A stretch of DNA of 49,047 nucleotides from contig NZ_PVZC01000015.1 in NCBI RefSeq assembly GCF_003002095.1, positions 1 to 49,047 of the forward strand, in the 5' to 3' direction. Both the position numbers and the translations under genes were made by a program. This DNA is from Allonocardiopsis opalescens (lineage in GTDB: Bacteria > Actinomycetota > Actinomycetes > Streptosporangiales > Streptosporangiaceae). Positions within the stretch are counted from its first letter, which is position 1, and every line of letters starts with the position of its first letter. The notes below the pieces were generated by a model. The model was not told where the DNA came from, did not search any database, and worked only from the letters and a program-made list of their open reading frames with translations. Positions 7,466 to 16,749 of the stretch are shown piece after piece.

Positions 7466-8494
7466 ATGAGACAGCGCACCTTCCGCCCCGCACGACGCGA
7501 GGTCGGCGCGGTCGGCCTGGGCTGCATGGGCATGAGCTGGGCCTACACCGAGTCCGAGCGCGACGACGCGCGCTCGGTCGAGCTGATCCGCGCCGCACTC
7601 GACCAGGGCGTGGACTTCCTGGACACCTCCGACGTCTACGGCGCCGGCCACAACGAGACCCTGGTGGGCCGGGCACTGGCCGGGCGCAGGGACGACGCCT
7701 TCCTGGCCACCAAGGTCGGGCTGGTCGTGGACGACCTGCGCACCAAGGCGATGCGGCGCGACGGCTCGCCCGCCCATGTGCGCGCCGCGATCGAGGCCAG
7801 CCTGCGCCGGCTGGGCACCGAGACCGTCGACCTGTACTACCTGCACCGCGTCGACCCGGCCGTCCCGCTGGAGGAGAGCTGGGGCGCCATGGCCGAGCTG
7901 GTGCGCGAGGGCAAGGTCCGCCACCTGGGCCTGTCGGAGGTCTCGGTGGGCGAGGCCGAGCGGGCGCACCGCGTCCACCCGGTGGCCGCGGTCCAGTCCG
8001 AGCTGTCGCTGTGGACCAGGGACGCCCTCGGCGCCTCCGGCGCGGCCGCCGACGCCAGGTTCGACAGCCCCGGTTCGGTCGGCGGCGGCCTGGAGCCCAG
8101 CGGCGACGTGGTCGGCTGGTGCGCCGCCAACGGCGCCGCCTTCGTGCCCTTCTCGCCGCTGGGGCGCGGCTTCCTGACCGGCGCGATCACCGCCTCGACG
8201 GAGTTCGAGAGCAGCGACTTCCGCTCGGCCAACCCGCGCTTCACCGCCGAGGCGCGCGCCGCCAACCAGCGGATCGTGGACGTGCTGCGGGCGGTGGCCG
8301 ACAGCCACGCGGCCACCCCCGCCCAGGTCGCGCTGGCCTGGGTGCTCAGCCGGGGGGAGCACGTCATCCCGATCCCCGGCACCAAGCGCGAGCGCTACCT
8401 GCGCGAGAACGCGGCCGCTGCCGAGCTGGAGCTGACCAAGGAGGACCTGGCCCGGCTCGACGAGGCGCCCGCCGCCACCGGCACCCGCTACTGA
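7466..8494 (+). CDS. Aldo/keto reductase
   Basis: This 342-residue TIM-barrel oxidoreductase reduces carbonyls with NAD(P)H. The catalytic tetrad is visible: Asp53 (FLDTSD), Tyr58 (DVYG), Lys83 (ATKVG) and His127 (YLHRVD). It resembles the YakC-type subfamily (VGLGCMGMS start, then SPLGRGFLTG). Compared with remembered relatives there is an extra stretch of roughly 20-25 residues, rich in Gly, Ala and Ser, between LWTRDAL and the GWCAANG segment (nt about 8030-8105). The gene probably shares a transcript with the upstream monooxygenase and ends at a hairpin. Confidence 0.9.
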   Translation: MRQRTFRPARREVGAVGLGCMGMSWAYTESERDDARSVELIRAALDQGVDFLDTSDVYGAGHNETLVGRALAGRRDDAFLATKVGLVVDDLRTKAMRRDGSPAHVRAAIEASLRRLGTETVDLYYLHRVDPAVPLEESWGAMAELVREGKVRHLGLSEVSVGEAERAHRVHPVAAVQSELSLWTRDALGASGAAADARFDSPGSVGGGLEPSGDVVGWCAANGAAFVPFSPLGRGFLTGAITASTEFESSDFRSANPRFTAEARAANQRIVDVLRAVADSHAATPAQVALAWVLSRGEHVIPIPGTKRERYLRENAAAAELELTKEDLARLDEAPAATGTRY

Positions 8495-8499
8495 CCGAC

Positions 8500-8531
8500 C
8501 GGCGGTCCGGGCGGCCGCGCCCGGACCGCCG
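8500..8531 (+). terminator. Hairpin after the aldo/keto reductase gene
   Basis: A 14-bp perfect inverted repeat (8500-8513 with 8518-8531, loop gccg) begins 6 bp after the stop codon. It probably terminates the monooxygenase/reductase transcript. Confidence 0.7.
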
Positions 8532-8617
8532 CGCCCCGGTCGGAGCCGGAAACCGCCTTGCGGCCCCCTCCGGAGCCGACGACACTGGGCCGGACCGACC
8601 GACGGGAAGGACCGGCC

Positions 8618-9253
8618 ATGGCCCAACGGAGCAGCCCCGCCGCGGTCGCGGAGCGGATCGCCGCCGTCGACTGGGCGGCGCCCTGGGAGCTGGCCGCCTC
8701 GCACGCCGGGTCGCGGCCCAGGCTGCTCATGGAGTACCAGCGGCGGATGGGCCTGTGGGCGCGGGCTCTCGGCCTGCGCTCCCCCGTCACCTTCTTCGAC
8801 CTGCCGGAACGGGTCGCCCCCGGCGTGCGGGCCGACCCGGAGCTGGTGGCGCGGGTCGAGGCCGGATGGGCCGGCCACTACCTGTGGGAGCCGGTCAGGT
8901 CCTCGTGCCTGTGGGCGCTGCACTGGGCGGCCGTGCGCGAGGCCGGGCTCGGCGGCTTCCCCGGCGAGGGGCTCACCGGCGCCCGGCGGGCCGCGCTGGC
9001 CGAGCCCTTCGACCCGCTGCTGGCCGCCTACGAGCGCGGCGGCGGCTTCCACCGCGACTGCAGCGGCGCCTTCATCGACCTGGAGCTGTGCGCGGTGCCG
9101 TACCGGCCCTGGCGCGACCGGCTCCCTCCGGCCGACCCGATCACCACCACGGACCCGGCCGCCCTCGACGCGCTCGACGCCGCCGACACGGCCCGGCGAG
9201 CGGCCGAGGGGGCTCCCGGTGCCCGGTCGGCGGCGGACGGCCGGTCCGGTTGA
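8618..9253 (+). CDS. Hypothetical protein
   Basis: This is a 211-residue protein not assigned to a family. The ATG at 8618 follows GGGAAGG (8604-8610). It is rich in Trp, Arg and Ala. Segments such as SRPRLLMEYQRRMGLWARAL and VRSSCLWALHWAAVREAGL look helical, and the last 40 residues are low-complexity Asp/Ala/Arg. There is no signal peptide or membrane segment. It is followed closely by a GNAT gene on the same strand. Codon use is like its neighbours, so it is probably real. Confidence 0.6.
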   Translation: MAQRSSPAAVAERIAAVDWAAPWELAASHAGSRPRLLMEYQRRMGLWARALGLRSPVTFFDLPERVAPGVRADPELVARVEAGWAGHYLWEPVRSSCLWALHWAAVREAGLGGFPGEGLTGARRAALAEPFDPLLAAYERGGGFHRDCSGAFIDLELCAVPYRPWRDRLPPADPITTTDPAALDALDAADTARRAAEGAPGARSAADGRSG

Positions 9254-9285
9254 CCCGCGTCCGGCCGGCCGCCAGCATGCTGCCC

Positions 9286-9783
9286 ATGGCGAAGCTGGAC
9301 GCGGACCGTCCCGAGGTGCTGCTGCGGCCGCTGGACGAGCCGCGGCTGGCCGAGCTGCTGGACGCGGCGGTGGCCGGGGCCGAGCCCGACGAGGTGATGC
9401 CGCCGGTGCCCGGCCCGCCCGGGTGGACGGCCGAACGGCGCCGGGCCTTCCTGGACTTCCACCGCTCCCGCTCCATCGGCACCGAGCAGCCGGTGGAGGA
9501 GACCTTCGTCATCTACGCCGACGGCCGCGCGGCCGGAGCGGCCCGGCTCGAAGGCACCTGGGCGGGCGTCGAGGCGGGCCTGTGGGTGACGCGCGGGCAG
9601 CGCGGCCGAGGCGTCGGCGGCGCCGCCGTGCGCCGGCTGCGCGAGCTGGCCGCCGAGCGCGGCCACCAGCGGCTGATCGCCGCCACCACCCCCGGCAACA
9701 CCGCCGCCCGGCGGCTGCTCGCCGCCGCCGGCGCCCACCTGGTCGCCACCGACACCAGCGTGCAGGCCGTCATCGAGCTGTGA
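9286..9783 (+). CDS. GNAT family N-acetyltransferase
   Basis: This protein of about 165 residues has the GNAT acetyl-CoA loop QRGRGVGGAAV (Q/R-x-x-G-x-G/A pattern) after a beta-strand segment (AGLWVT), followed by a helix and the TTPGNTAARRLLAAAGA segment typical of motif B. It would acetylate a small molecule or protein amine. The start is uncertain: ATG 9277 and ATG 9286 are both possible and neither has a clear ribosome site. It ends 13 bp from the stop of a convergent gene. Confidence 0.8.
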   Translation: MAKLDADRPEVLLRPLDEPRLAELLDAAVAGAEPDEVMPPVPGPPGWTAERRRAFLDFHRSRSIGTEQPVEETFVIYADGRAAGAARLEGTWAGVEAGLWVTRGQRGRGVGGAAVRRLRELAAERGHQRLIAATTPGNTAARRLLAAAGAHLVATDTSVQAVIEL

Positions 9784-9796
9784 GGCCGCGCCCGCG

Positions 9797-10255
9797 TCAG
9801 CACCTGCGGTACCACCACGGCCGGTCCGCCGGGACGCTCAGGTCCGGCAGCGTACGGGCCCGGAACCGGGCGTCCAGCGGCCGCAGCAGCGCCCGCAGCT
9901 CCCGGGCGACCGGCAGGGGCAGCGCCGCGCAGGCCGCCTCCAGCTCGGACCTGGCCCACTGCGGCGGATCGTGCCCGAACTCGCAGTAGCAGGGATCGTC
10001 GGGCTCGGAGAAGGAGTGCCGGATCCGGGGCCGGTTCACCAGCGTCCGCCAGGACGACAGCAGCTGCCCGAGGAAGTCGGCGCGGAACAGCGGCTCGCGC
10101 GGGTGGACGCGCTCCAGCTCCAGCAGTACGGCGTGCGCACGGGTGGACAGGCCGGGGACCGCGCGCCACTCGCGCGGATAGCGTCCGCCGCCGGGCGGCC
10201 CCTGAACGCGCCGCGCCCATCCGGGCACGGACGCCTCGCGCCGCCTACCCGGCAT
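9797..10255 (-). CDS. Hypothetical protein
   Basis: This 152-residue protein was not recognised. The start at 10255 is chosen because GAAAGG sits about 7 bp upstream. It has a basic N-terminus, then helical segments (STRAHAVLLELERVHP, FRADFLGQLLSSWRTLV), a short Cys pair (CYCEFG) and a Trp/Arg-rich end. The CYC motif might bind metal, but nothing else supports that. It lies downstream of whiA on the same strand. Confidence 0.6.
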   Translation of the reverse strand: MPGRRREASVPGWARRVQGPPGGGRYPREWRAVPGLSTRAHAVLLELERVHPREPLFRADFLGQLLSSWRTLVNRPRIRHSFSEPDDPCYCEFGHDPPQWARSELEAACAALPLPVARELRALLRPLDARFRARTLPDLSVPADRPWWYRRC

Positions 10256-10337
10256 CGGACCTTTCGATCGGGTGGATTCGCATGCCCGGAACACTGCCGT
10301 ACCGCACCCCCGCACCGCAAGTCCGGGCGGCGCGCGA

Positions 10338-11318
10338 CTACGAGGCCAGCATGTCCGCGGTGAGGCTCGCCTCCGTGGACGGGATGCCGAGGTCGGCGGC
10401 GCGCTTGTCGGCCATGGCGAGCAGGCGGCGGATGCGGCCGGCGATGGCGTCCTTGGTCAGCGGGGGGTCGGCCAGCTGACCCAGCTCCTCCAGCGACGCC
10501 TGCTTGTGCTCCAGGCGCAGCCGCCCGGCCGCGACCAGGTGCTCGGGGGCGTCGTCGGCCAGGATCTCCAGCGCCCGCTGCACCCGCGCCCCGGCGGCGA
10601 CGGCCGCCCGCGCCGAGCGGCGCAGATTGGCGTCGTCGAAGTTGGCGAGCCGGTTGGCGGTGGCGCGCACCTCGCGGCGCATCCGCCGCTCCTCCCAGGC
10701 CAGCAGGCTCTCGTGCGCGCCCAGCCGGGTGAGCAGCGCGCCGATGGCGTCGCCGTCGCGCACCACGACGCGGTCGATGCCGCGCACCTCGCGCGCCTTG
10801 GCGCTGATCTTCAGCCGGCGGGCCGCGCCCACCAGGGCGAGCGCCGCCTCGGGGCCGGGGCAGGTGACCTCCAGCGACATGGAGCGGCCCGGCTCGGTGA
10901 GCGAGCCGTGGGCGAGGAAGGCGCCCCGCCAGGCCGACTCGGCATCGCAGACGGCGCCGGAGACGACGTGCCTGGGCAGGCCGCGCACCGGCCGCCCGTT
11001 GTTGTCGATCAGCCCGGTCTGGCGGGCCAGGCTCTCGCCGTCCTTGATCACCCGCACGACGTAGCGGTTGCCCTTGCGCAGCCCGCTGGGCGCGAGCACG
11101 ACCACGTCGGAGGCGTGCCCGAAGACCTCGGTGATGTCCTTGCGCAGCCGGCGGGCGGCGGAGCCGGTGTCGAGCTCGGCCTCGATGACGATGCGTCCGC
11201 TGACCAGGTGCAGCCCGCCCGCGAAGCGCAGGATGGTGGACACCTCCGCCTTGCGGCAGCACGGCTTGAGCACGTCCAGCCTGCTCAGCTCGTCCTTGAC
11301 CACACCGGTCATCGCCAT
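10338..11318 (-). CDS. whiA: WhiA, sporulation/cell-division regulator
   Basis: This 326-residue protein matches WhiA in length and sequence: VKDELSRL at the N-terminus, a LAGLIDADG-homing-endonuclease-like fold over the first two thirds, and a C-terminal helix-turn-helix region ([18 protein letters not shown]). In Streptomyces WhiA acts with WhiB to switch on sporulation septation genes such as ftsZ. The start may be ATG 11318 (MAMTG) or ATG 11312; GGGAAG at 11319-11324 fits 11312 better. It is the last gene of uvrC-rapZ-yvcK-whiA. The glycolytic gap-pgk-tpi genes that often follow whiA are not present. Confidence 0.96.
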   Translation of the reverse strand: MAMTGVVKDELSRLDVLKPCCRKAEVSTILRFAGGLHLVSGRIVIEAELDTGSAARRLRKDITEVFGHASDVVVLAPSGLRKGNRYVVRVIKDGESLARQTGLIDNNGRPVRGLPRHVVSGAVCDAESAWRGAFLAHGSLTEPGRSMSLEVTCPGPEAALALVGAARRLKISAKAREVRGIDRVVVRDGDAIGALLTRLGAHESLLAWEERRMRREVRATANRLANFDDANLRRSARAAVAAGARVQRALEILADDAPEHLVAAGRLRLEHKQASLEELGQLADPPLTKDAIAGRIRRLLAMADKRAADLGIPSTEASLTADMLAS

Positions 11319-11379
11319 GCTTCCCACGCCCCCTGATCTCGCGCCCCGGCCATTATCGCGACCGGCCGACCCTCGCAGG

Positions 11380-12387
11380 TTAGCGCGACACGCCGGTTTC
11401 ACCACGGAAGACGTCGGCGAAGGCGGCCGCGAGCCTGGCCGGGTCGTGCCGGGGCGAGCCGTCGTCCACCGCCACGCGGGCCAGCACGAGCCGGGCGCCG
11501 AGCTTGTCGGCGGCCCGCTCCAGCGCCGCCACGTCGTCCACGGAGGCGGCGTCGGCCAGCACCGCGTCGATGGTCAGCCGGGGGGCGTGCTCGACCAGCA
11601 CCTCCAGGTAGGTGTGCGCGGCGAAGCCCTCGGTCTCGCCGCGCTGCGGCGAGAGGTTCAGCACGACGACCCGGCGCGCCGGGGTGGCGATCAGCCCGGC
11701 GGCCAGTTCCGGCACCTTCAGGTGCGGCAGCACGCTGGTGAACCACGAACCGGGCCCGAACACCACCCAGTCGGCCTCCGCCACCGCCTTGACCGCCTGC
11801 GGCGAGGCGGGCGGGTCGGGCGGGATCAGCGACACCGACCGGACCTGGCCGCGGGTGCCGGCGCAGGCCACCTGGCCGCGGACGGTGGTGATCTCGTCGG
11901 GGCGGTCGGGGTCGACCCCGGCCACCTCGGCCATGATGTCCAGCGGGATGGAGGACATCGGCAGCACCCTGCCGTGCGCGCCGAGCAGTCGCCCGACCCA
12001 GTCCAGCCCGGCGACGGAGTCGCCCAGCAGCTCCCACAGCGCCACGATCAGCAGATTGCCGACGGCGTGGCCGTGCAGCTCCCCCTCGCTGCGGAAGCGG
12101 TGCTGCACCACCTCGCTCCAGGTGTGGCCCCACTCGTCGTCTCCGCACAGCGCCGCCAGCGCCATCCGCAGGTCGCCCGGCGGCAGCACCCCCAGCTCGC
12201 GGCGGAGCCGCCCGCTGGAGCCGCCGTCGTCGGCGACGGTGACGACGGCGGTGAGGTTCTCGGTGACGCGCCGCAGCGCCGACAGCGAGGCGTGCAGGCC
12301 GTGGCCGCCGCCCAGCGCCACCACCCGGGGGTTGCGCCCGTCGCCGACGTCGGCAGCGGGCAGGAACGCTCCCCCGGGGTCGCGCAT
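11380..12387 (-). CDS. yvcK: YvcK/GlmR-type UDP-GlcNAc-binding regulator (CofD-like fold)
   Basis: This 335-residue protein has the family N-terminal [10 protein letters not shown] motif, the [13 protein letters not shown] loop and the HAVGNLLI segment. Members bind UDP-GlcNAc and adjust carbon flow into cell-envelope precursors, and they are needed for growth and shape on some carbon sources. The start at 12387 is supported by AGGTGGAG just upstream. The order rapZ-yvcK-whiA is conserved in Gram-positive bacteria. The gap to rapZ is 47 bp and to whiA about 61 bp. Confidence 0.94.
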   Translation of the reverse strand: MRDPGGAFLPAADVGDGRNPRVVALGGGHGLHASLSALRRVTENLTAVVTVADDGGSSGRLRRELGVLPPGDLRMALAALCGDDEWGHTWSEVVQHRFRSEGELHGHAVGNLLIVALWELLGDSVAGLDWVGRLLGAHGRVLPMSSIPLDIMAEVAGVDPDRPDEITTVRGQVACAGTRGQVRSVSLIPPDPPASPQAVKAVAEADWVVFGPGSWFTSVLPHLKVPELAAGLIATPARRVVVLNLSPQRGETEGFAAHTYLEVLVEHAPRLTIDAVLADAASVDDVAALERAADKLGARLVLARVAVDDGSPRHDPARLAAAFADVFRGETGVSR

Positions 12388-12434
12388 CGATCTCCACCTG
12401 CCTTCCGGCTCACGTCACCGCGCCGGCGCGGCCG

Positions 12435-13322
12435 TCACTCCCGGCCGAGGTCGCGGTGGACGACCTGCACCTCCAAGCCCTCGTCGCGCAGCCGGGAGCA
12501 CAGCTGCTCCGCCATGGCCACGCTGCGGTGCTTTCCACCGGTACAGCCCACGGCGAGCGTGATGTAGTGCTTGCCCTCACGCTCATACCCGGCCACCAGC
12601 AGACGCAGCACCTCGGTGTACGCGTCGAGGAACTCCTTGGCGCCCTGCTGAGAGAGAACGTACTCCCGAACCGGGGCATCCTGCCCGGTCATTGGGCGCA
12701 GATCCGGCACCCAGTGCGGATTCGGCAGGAAGCGGCAGTCGACCACCAGGTCGGCGTCGACCGGCAGGCCGTACTTGTAGCCGAAGGAGACGATGTTGGC
12801 GCGCGGCTGCGCCTCGCCGTCGTCGCCGAAGTAGGCCACCATCTTCGCCCGCAGCTGGTGCACGTTCAGCTGCGAGGTGTCGATGACGAGGTCGGCGTCG
12901 CCGCGGATGGCGCGCAGCAGCGCGCGCTCGCGTGCGATGCCCTCGACCAGGCGGTCCTCGCCCTGCAGCGGGTGCGGGCGGCGCACCCCTTCGAAGCGGC
13001 GCACCAGCGCCTCGTCGCCGGCCTCCAGGAAGACCACCCGGCCGGACACGCCGCGCCGCTTGAGCGCGTCTATCTCCGACAGCAGGTCGGCGGTGAAGCC
13101 CCTGCTGCGCACATCGACCACGGCGGCCACCCGGGGCACCGCGCCCTGGCTCCGCCCGGCCAGGTCGATCATGGTGGGCAGCAGGCCGGGCGGCAGGTTG
13201 TCCACCACGAACCAGCCCAGGTCCTCCAGGGCACGGGCGGCGGTGCTGCGCCCGGCCCCCGACATGCCCGTGATCACCACCATCTCGGGTGCGGCCTCGC
13301 CGCTTGCTCCCGGTCCGATCAC
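12435..13322 (-). CDS. rapZ: RapZ/YvcJ-type nucleotide-binding protein (RNase adapter family)
   Basis: This 295-residue P-loop protein has Walker A GMSGAGRS (residues 19-26; Arg where many P-loops have Lys, usual for actinobacterial members) and WFVVDNLPP. Its C-terminal domain has GCTGGKHRSV, the probable phosphosugar pocket. In E. coli RapZ guides RNase E to the GlmZ RNA; in Gram-positives the homologue YvcJ hydrolyses nucleotides and its role is less clear. The GTG start at 13322 lies 2 bp after the uvrC stop, with GGGGGAG inside the end of uvrC, so translation is probably coupled. Confidence 0.93.
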   Translation of the reverse strand: MIGPGASGEAAPEMVVITGMSGAGRSTAARALEDLGWFVVDNLPPGLLPTMIDLAGRSQGAVPRVAAVVDVRSRGFTADLLSEIDALKRRGVSGRVVFLEAGDEALVRRFEGVRRPHPLQGEDRLVEGIARERALLRAIRGDADLVIDTSQLNVHQLRAKMVAYFGDDGEAQPRANIVSFGYKYGLPVDADLVVDCRFLPNPHWVPDLRPMTGQDAPVREYVLSQQGAKEFLDAYTEVLRLLVAGYEREGKHYITLAVGCTGGKHRSVAMAEQLCSRLRDEGLEVQVVHRDLGRE

Positions 13323-13324
13323 GC

Positions 13325-15436
13325 CTACTCCCCCTGTGCGTTCTCCTGCGCGCCGTGCGGCTCCCCACCGCCGGTCGCCCCGTTGGCCGGTGCCGGCGCC
13401 GGGTCGCCCCCGGCGAGCGCCGCCGCGACGGTCCCGGCGAGCCCAGGGCCGATGCCGTGGACCTCCGCGATCTCGTCGACCCCCGCCGCGCGCAGCCGGC
13501 GCACCGAGCCGAAGTGCTTGAGCAGCGCCGCCTTGCGGGCGGGCCCCAGGCCCGGTACATCGTCCAGCACGCTGGTCGTGGCTCGCTTGGACCGCTTGGC
13601 CCGGTGGTAGGAGATCGCGAACCGGTGCGCCTCGTCCCGCAGCCGCTGCAGCAGGTACAGGGCCTCGCTGGCGCGCGGCAGGATGACGGGGTCGTCCTCG
13701 CCGGGCAGCCAGACCTCCTCCAGGCGCTTGGCCAGGCCGCACACCGAGACGTCGGTGACGCCGAGCTCGTCCAGCGCCCGCTGCGCCGCCGCGACCTGAG
13801 GGGGGCCGCCGTCGACGACCACCAGGTTGGGCGGGTAGGCGAAGCGGCCTGGGGCGGCGGGCCGCTCTGGAGCGTCGGAGCCGCTCTCCGTTCCGGTCTC
13901 GGCTCGCACCGTGCTGCTGTCCGTGGTCGAGTCGCTGCCGCCCAGCGTAGCCAGTTCTCCGCTCGCCTGGCTCTCTTCCAGGTAACGCTTGAATCGACGT
14001 GAGATGACTTCGCGGATGGCGGCGACGTCGTCCTGACCCCGCACGGTCTTGATCGCGAAGCGGCGGTACTCGGACTTGCGGGCCAGGCCGTCCTCGAACA
14101 CGACCATGGACGCGACCACGTCGGTGCCCTGGAGGTTGGACACGTCGTAGCACTCGATGCGCAGCGGCCCGGCGTCCAGGTCCAGCGCCTCGGCGATCTC
14201 CTGCAGCGCCCGCGAGCGGGTGGCGAGGTCGCCGGCCCGCTTGGTCTTGTGCTGCTTGAGCAGCTGCTCGGCATTGCGGGCGACCGTCTCCATCAGCGAC
14301 TTCTTGTCGCCGCGGCGCGGCACCCGCACCTCGACGCGGCTGCCGCGCCCCCGGGACAGCAGCTCGGCCAGTGCCTCGTGGTCGGGCGGCAGCTCGGGCA
14401 CCAGCACCTCGCGCGGGATCGCGGCGGTGCCCTCGGGCACCGGTCCGTCGGCCGGGTCGGCCGACCCGCCGGGCGCCTCGCCGGGCGCGGCGCCGTCGAA
14501 CTGGGGCCCGTAGATCTGCGCGAGGAAGCGCTCAACCAGGTCCGCGGAGCCGACCTCCTCGACCCGGTCGACCACCCAGCCCCGCTGGCCGCGGATCCGC
14601 CCGCCGCGCACGTAGAAGACCTGCACGGCCGCCTCGAGGGGGTCCTCGGCGAGCGCGATCACATCGCAGTCGGTGCGCTCCCCCAGCACCACGGCCTGCT
14701 TCTCCAGCGCCCGCTGCAGGGCCTGGACGTCGTCGCGCAGCCGCGCGGCCCGCTCGTACTCCTGCTCGGCGGCGGCCGCGCGCATCCGCCGCTCCAGCTC
14801 CCTGATGTAGCGGCCGGTGTCGCCGGCCAGGAAGGAGCAGAAGTCCTCGGCGATGGCCCGGTGCTCGTCCTCGGTGACCCGGCCCACGCACGGCGCCGCG
14901 CATTTGCCGATGTCGCCGAGCAGGCACGGGCGGCCGGTGAGCTGGGCTCGGCGCAGCACCCCGGCCGAGCAGGTGCGCACCGGGAAGACGCGCAGCAGCA
15001 GGTCGACGGTCTCGCGGATCGCCCAGGCGTGGGAGTAGGGCCCGAAGTAGCGGGTGCCCTTCTGCTTGGCGCCGCGCATCACCTGCACGCGCGGGACGTC
15101 CTCGCCGAGGGTGACCGCCAGGTAGGGGTAGCTCTTGTCGTCGCGGTAGCGCACGTTGAAGCGGGGGTCGTACTGCTTGATCCAGGAGTACTCCAGCTGG
15201 AGCGCCTCCACCTCGGTGCCGACCACGGTCCACTCCACCGAGCAGGCGGTGGTGACCATCTGCTGGGTGCGCGGATGCAGCCCGGCGAAGTCGGCGAAGT
15301 ACGACGACAGCCGCGACCGCAGGTTCTTCGCCTTGCCCACGTAGACGACGCGGCGCGCGGCGTCGCGGAAGCGGTAGACGCCGGGCGAGTCGGGGATCTC
15401 GCCCGGAGCCGGGCGGTAGCTCGCGGGATCTGCCAT
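13325..15436 (-). CDS. uvrC: Excinuclease ABC subunit C
   Basis: This is the 703-residue nucleotide excision repair endonuclease. Domains in order: GIY-YIG nuclease (SPGVYRF ... [14 protein letters not shown], residues about 17-45), a Cys-rich segment ([13 protein letters not shown]), a UVR motif helix ([13 protein letters not shown]), an RNase H-like endonuclease domain, and C-terminal helix-hairpin-helix motifs ([23 protein letters not shown]). A Ser/Thr/Glu-rich insert (nt about 13850-13985) with lower GC interrupts the C-terminal part. The start may be ATG 15436 or ATG 15445; GGAGGG lies between them. It heads the rapZ-yvcK-whiA gene set and is divergent from the MscS gene. Confidence 0.96.
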   Translation of the reverse strand: MADPASYRPAPGEIPDSPGVYRFRDAARRVVYVGKAKNLRSRLSSYFADFAGLHPRTQQMVTTACSVEWTVVGTEVEALQLEYSWIKQYDPRFNVRYRDDKSYPYLAVTLGEDVPRVQVMRGAKQKGTRYFGPYSHAWAIRETVDLLLRVFPVRTCSAGVLRRAQLTGRPCLLGDIGKCAAPCVGRVTEDEHRAIAEDFCSFLAGDTGRYIRELERRMRAAAAEQEYERAARLRDDVQALQRALEKQAVVLGERTDCDVIALAEDPLEAAVQVFYVRGGRIRGQRGWVVDRVEEVGSADLVERFLAQIYGPQFDGAAPGEAPGGSADPADGPVPEGTAAIPREVLVPELPPDHEALAELLSRGRGSRVEVRVPRRGDKKSLMETVARNAEQLLKQHKTKRAGDLATRSRALQEIAEALDLDAGPLRIECYDVSNLQGTDVVASMVVFEDGLARKSEYRRFAIKTVRGQDDVAAIREVISRRFKRYLEESQASGELATLGGSDSTTDSSTVRAETGTESGSDAPERPAAPGRFAYPPNLVVVDGGPPQVAAAQRALDELGVTDVSVCGLAKRLEEVWLPGEDDPVILPRASEALYLLQRLRDEAHRFAISYHRAKRSKRATTSVLDDVPGLGPARKAALLKHFGSVRRLRAAGVDEIAEVHGIGPGLAGTVAAALAGGDPAPAPANGATGGGEPHGAQENAQGE

Positions 15437-15602
15437 ACCCTCCATTGTGCTGCGCCGCAGAGGGTGGCGGGCGCACGTCCGCCCCGCCCGCCCGCTCGGG
15501 CCCGGGCGCGACGGACCGGGCGGTCCCGCGGTCCCGGTACCTTGGGGCCGACCGAGGCACCCACGACGCCCGCGCCCGGGCGGAGAAGGAGTGATCCCGA
15601 CC

Positions 15603-16700
15603 ATGACGCTCGCGATCGGATGGCTGCTGCTCGGCCTCGGCATCGCCGTCGCGGTGGGCGCCGTCGCCCTGGTGCGCTGGCTGCTGACCCGGATGTGGAA
15701 CCGCAGGTGGCCGATTGCCGGGCCGCTGGTGCAGCGGTGCACCATGCCCGCCTACGTCGCCGCGGTGATCTCGGTGTGCAATCTCGGCCTGCCGCCGCTG
15801 CTGCCCGAGGGACTGCACGGGATCGCGCAGCGGGTGCTGGCCATGGCGATGATCGGCGGCCTCACCTGGCTGCTGGTCGCGGTCGCCTACGCGCTCACCG
15901 ACCAGCTGCTCCAGCACATCACCAACGGCGACGCGGCGGCCACCCGCCGGGCGCGGCGGCTGGAGACCCAGGTCAAGCTGCTGCGGCGGGTCACCACGGT
16001 CGGCATCGTGATCCTCGCGGTGGCGGCCATGCTGTTCACCTTCCCCAGCGTGCAGACCCTGGGCGCCGGGCTGCTGGCCTCGGCCGGCCTGATCGGCATC
16101 GTCGCGGGCGTGGCCGCCCAGTCCACCCTCGGCAACCTCTTCGCCGGCCTGCAACTCGCCTTCAGCGACGCGATGCGGCTGGGCGACACCGTGGTGGTCA
16201 ACGGCGAGCTGGGCACGGTCGAGGAGCTGTCGCTCACCAATGTGGTGCTGCGGATCTGGGACGAGCGGCGGATGGTGCTGCCGGTCTCCTACTTCACCAC
16301 CACCCCGTTCGAGAACTGGACCAAGCACGGCACCCAGCTCACCGGCACGGTCTTCCTGCGCGTCGACTGGGAGGCGCCGGTCCGCGAGATCCGCGGCGCC
16401 GTCGGCGAGTTCGTCGAGCAGCACCCGCTGTGGGACGGCCGCAACTGGTCGCTGGTCGTCACCGACGTGCTCGACAACGGCATGGTGGAGCTGCGGGTGC
16501 TGGTCACCGCCGCCGACTCCGACGCCGCCTGGGACCTGCGCTGCGCGGTGCGGGAGTTCCTCATCGACCACCTGCGCGAGCAGCACCCCGAGTCGCTGCC
16601 GCGCAACCGCACCGAGTTCGAGCTGACCAACCTGGAGCTGGAGCAGGGCGGCGCCGGCGAGGACGTGCGGCGCCCGGGCCACGACGCCGCACGCGGCTGA
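15603..16700 (+). CDS. MscS-family mechanosensitive ion channel
   Basis: This 365-residue membrane protein has about four predicted TM helices, at residues roughly 3-25, 40-60, 75-95 and 130-150. They are followed by the MscS pore helix pattern ([19 protein letters not shown]) and the beta domain entry ([19 protein letters not shown]), then a cytosolic alpha/beta cage. Such channels open on membrane stretch during osmotic downshift. ATG 15603 follows AAGGAG (15586-15591). The gene stands alone, divergent from uvrC, and ends at a hairpin. Confidence 0.92.
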   Translation: MTLAIGWLLLGLGIAVAVGAVALVRWLLTRMWNRRWPIAGPLVQRCTMPAYVAAVISVCNLGLPPLLPEGLHGIAQRVLAMAMIGGLTWLLVAVAYALTDQLLQHITNGDAAATRRARRLETQVKLLRRVTTVGIVILAVAAMLFTFPSVQTLGAGLLASAGLIGIVAGVAAQSTLGNLFAGLQLAFSDAMRLGDTVVVNGELGTVEELSLTNVVLRIWDERRMVLPVSYFTTTPFENWTKHGTQLTGTVFLRVDWEAPVREIRGAVGEFVEQHPLWDGRNWSLVVTDVLDNGMVELRVLVTAADSDAAWDLRCAVREFLIDHLREQHPESLPRNRTEFELTNLELEQGGAGEDVRRPGHDAARG

Positions 16701-16737
16701 GCCCGGCCCCGCCGGCCGTACCGACCGGGGGCCGGGC
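16701..16737. terminator. Hairpin between convergent MscS and RDD genes
   Basis: GCCCGGCCCC at 16701-16710 pairs with 16728-16737. It starts directly after the MscS stop codon and ends 12 bp before the stop of the convergent RDD gene. Confidence 0.55.
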
Positions 16738-16749
16738 CCGCTGGCGGTC

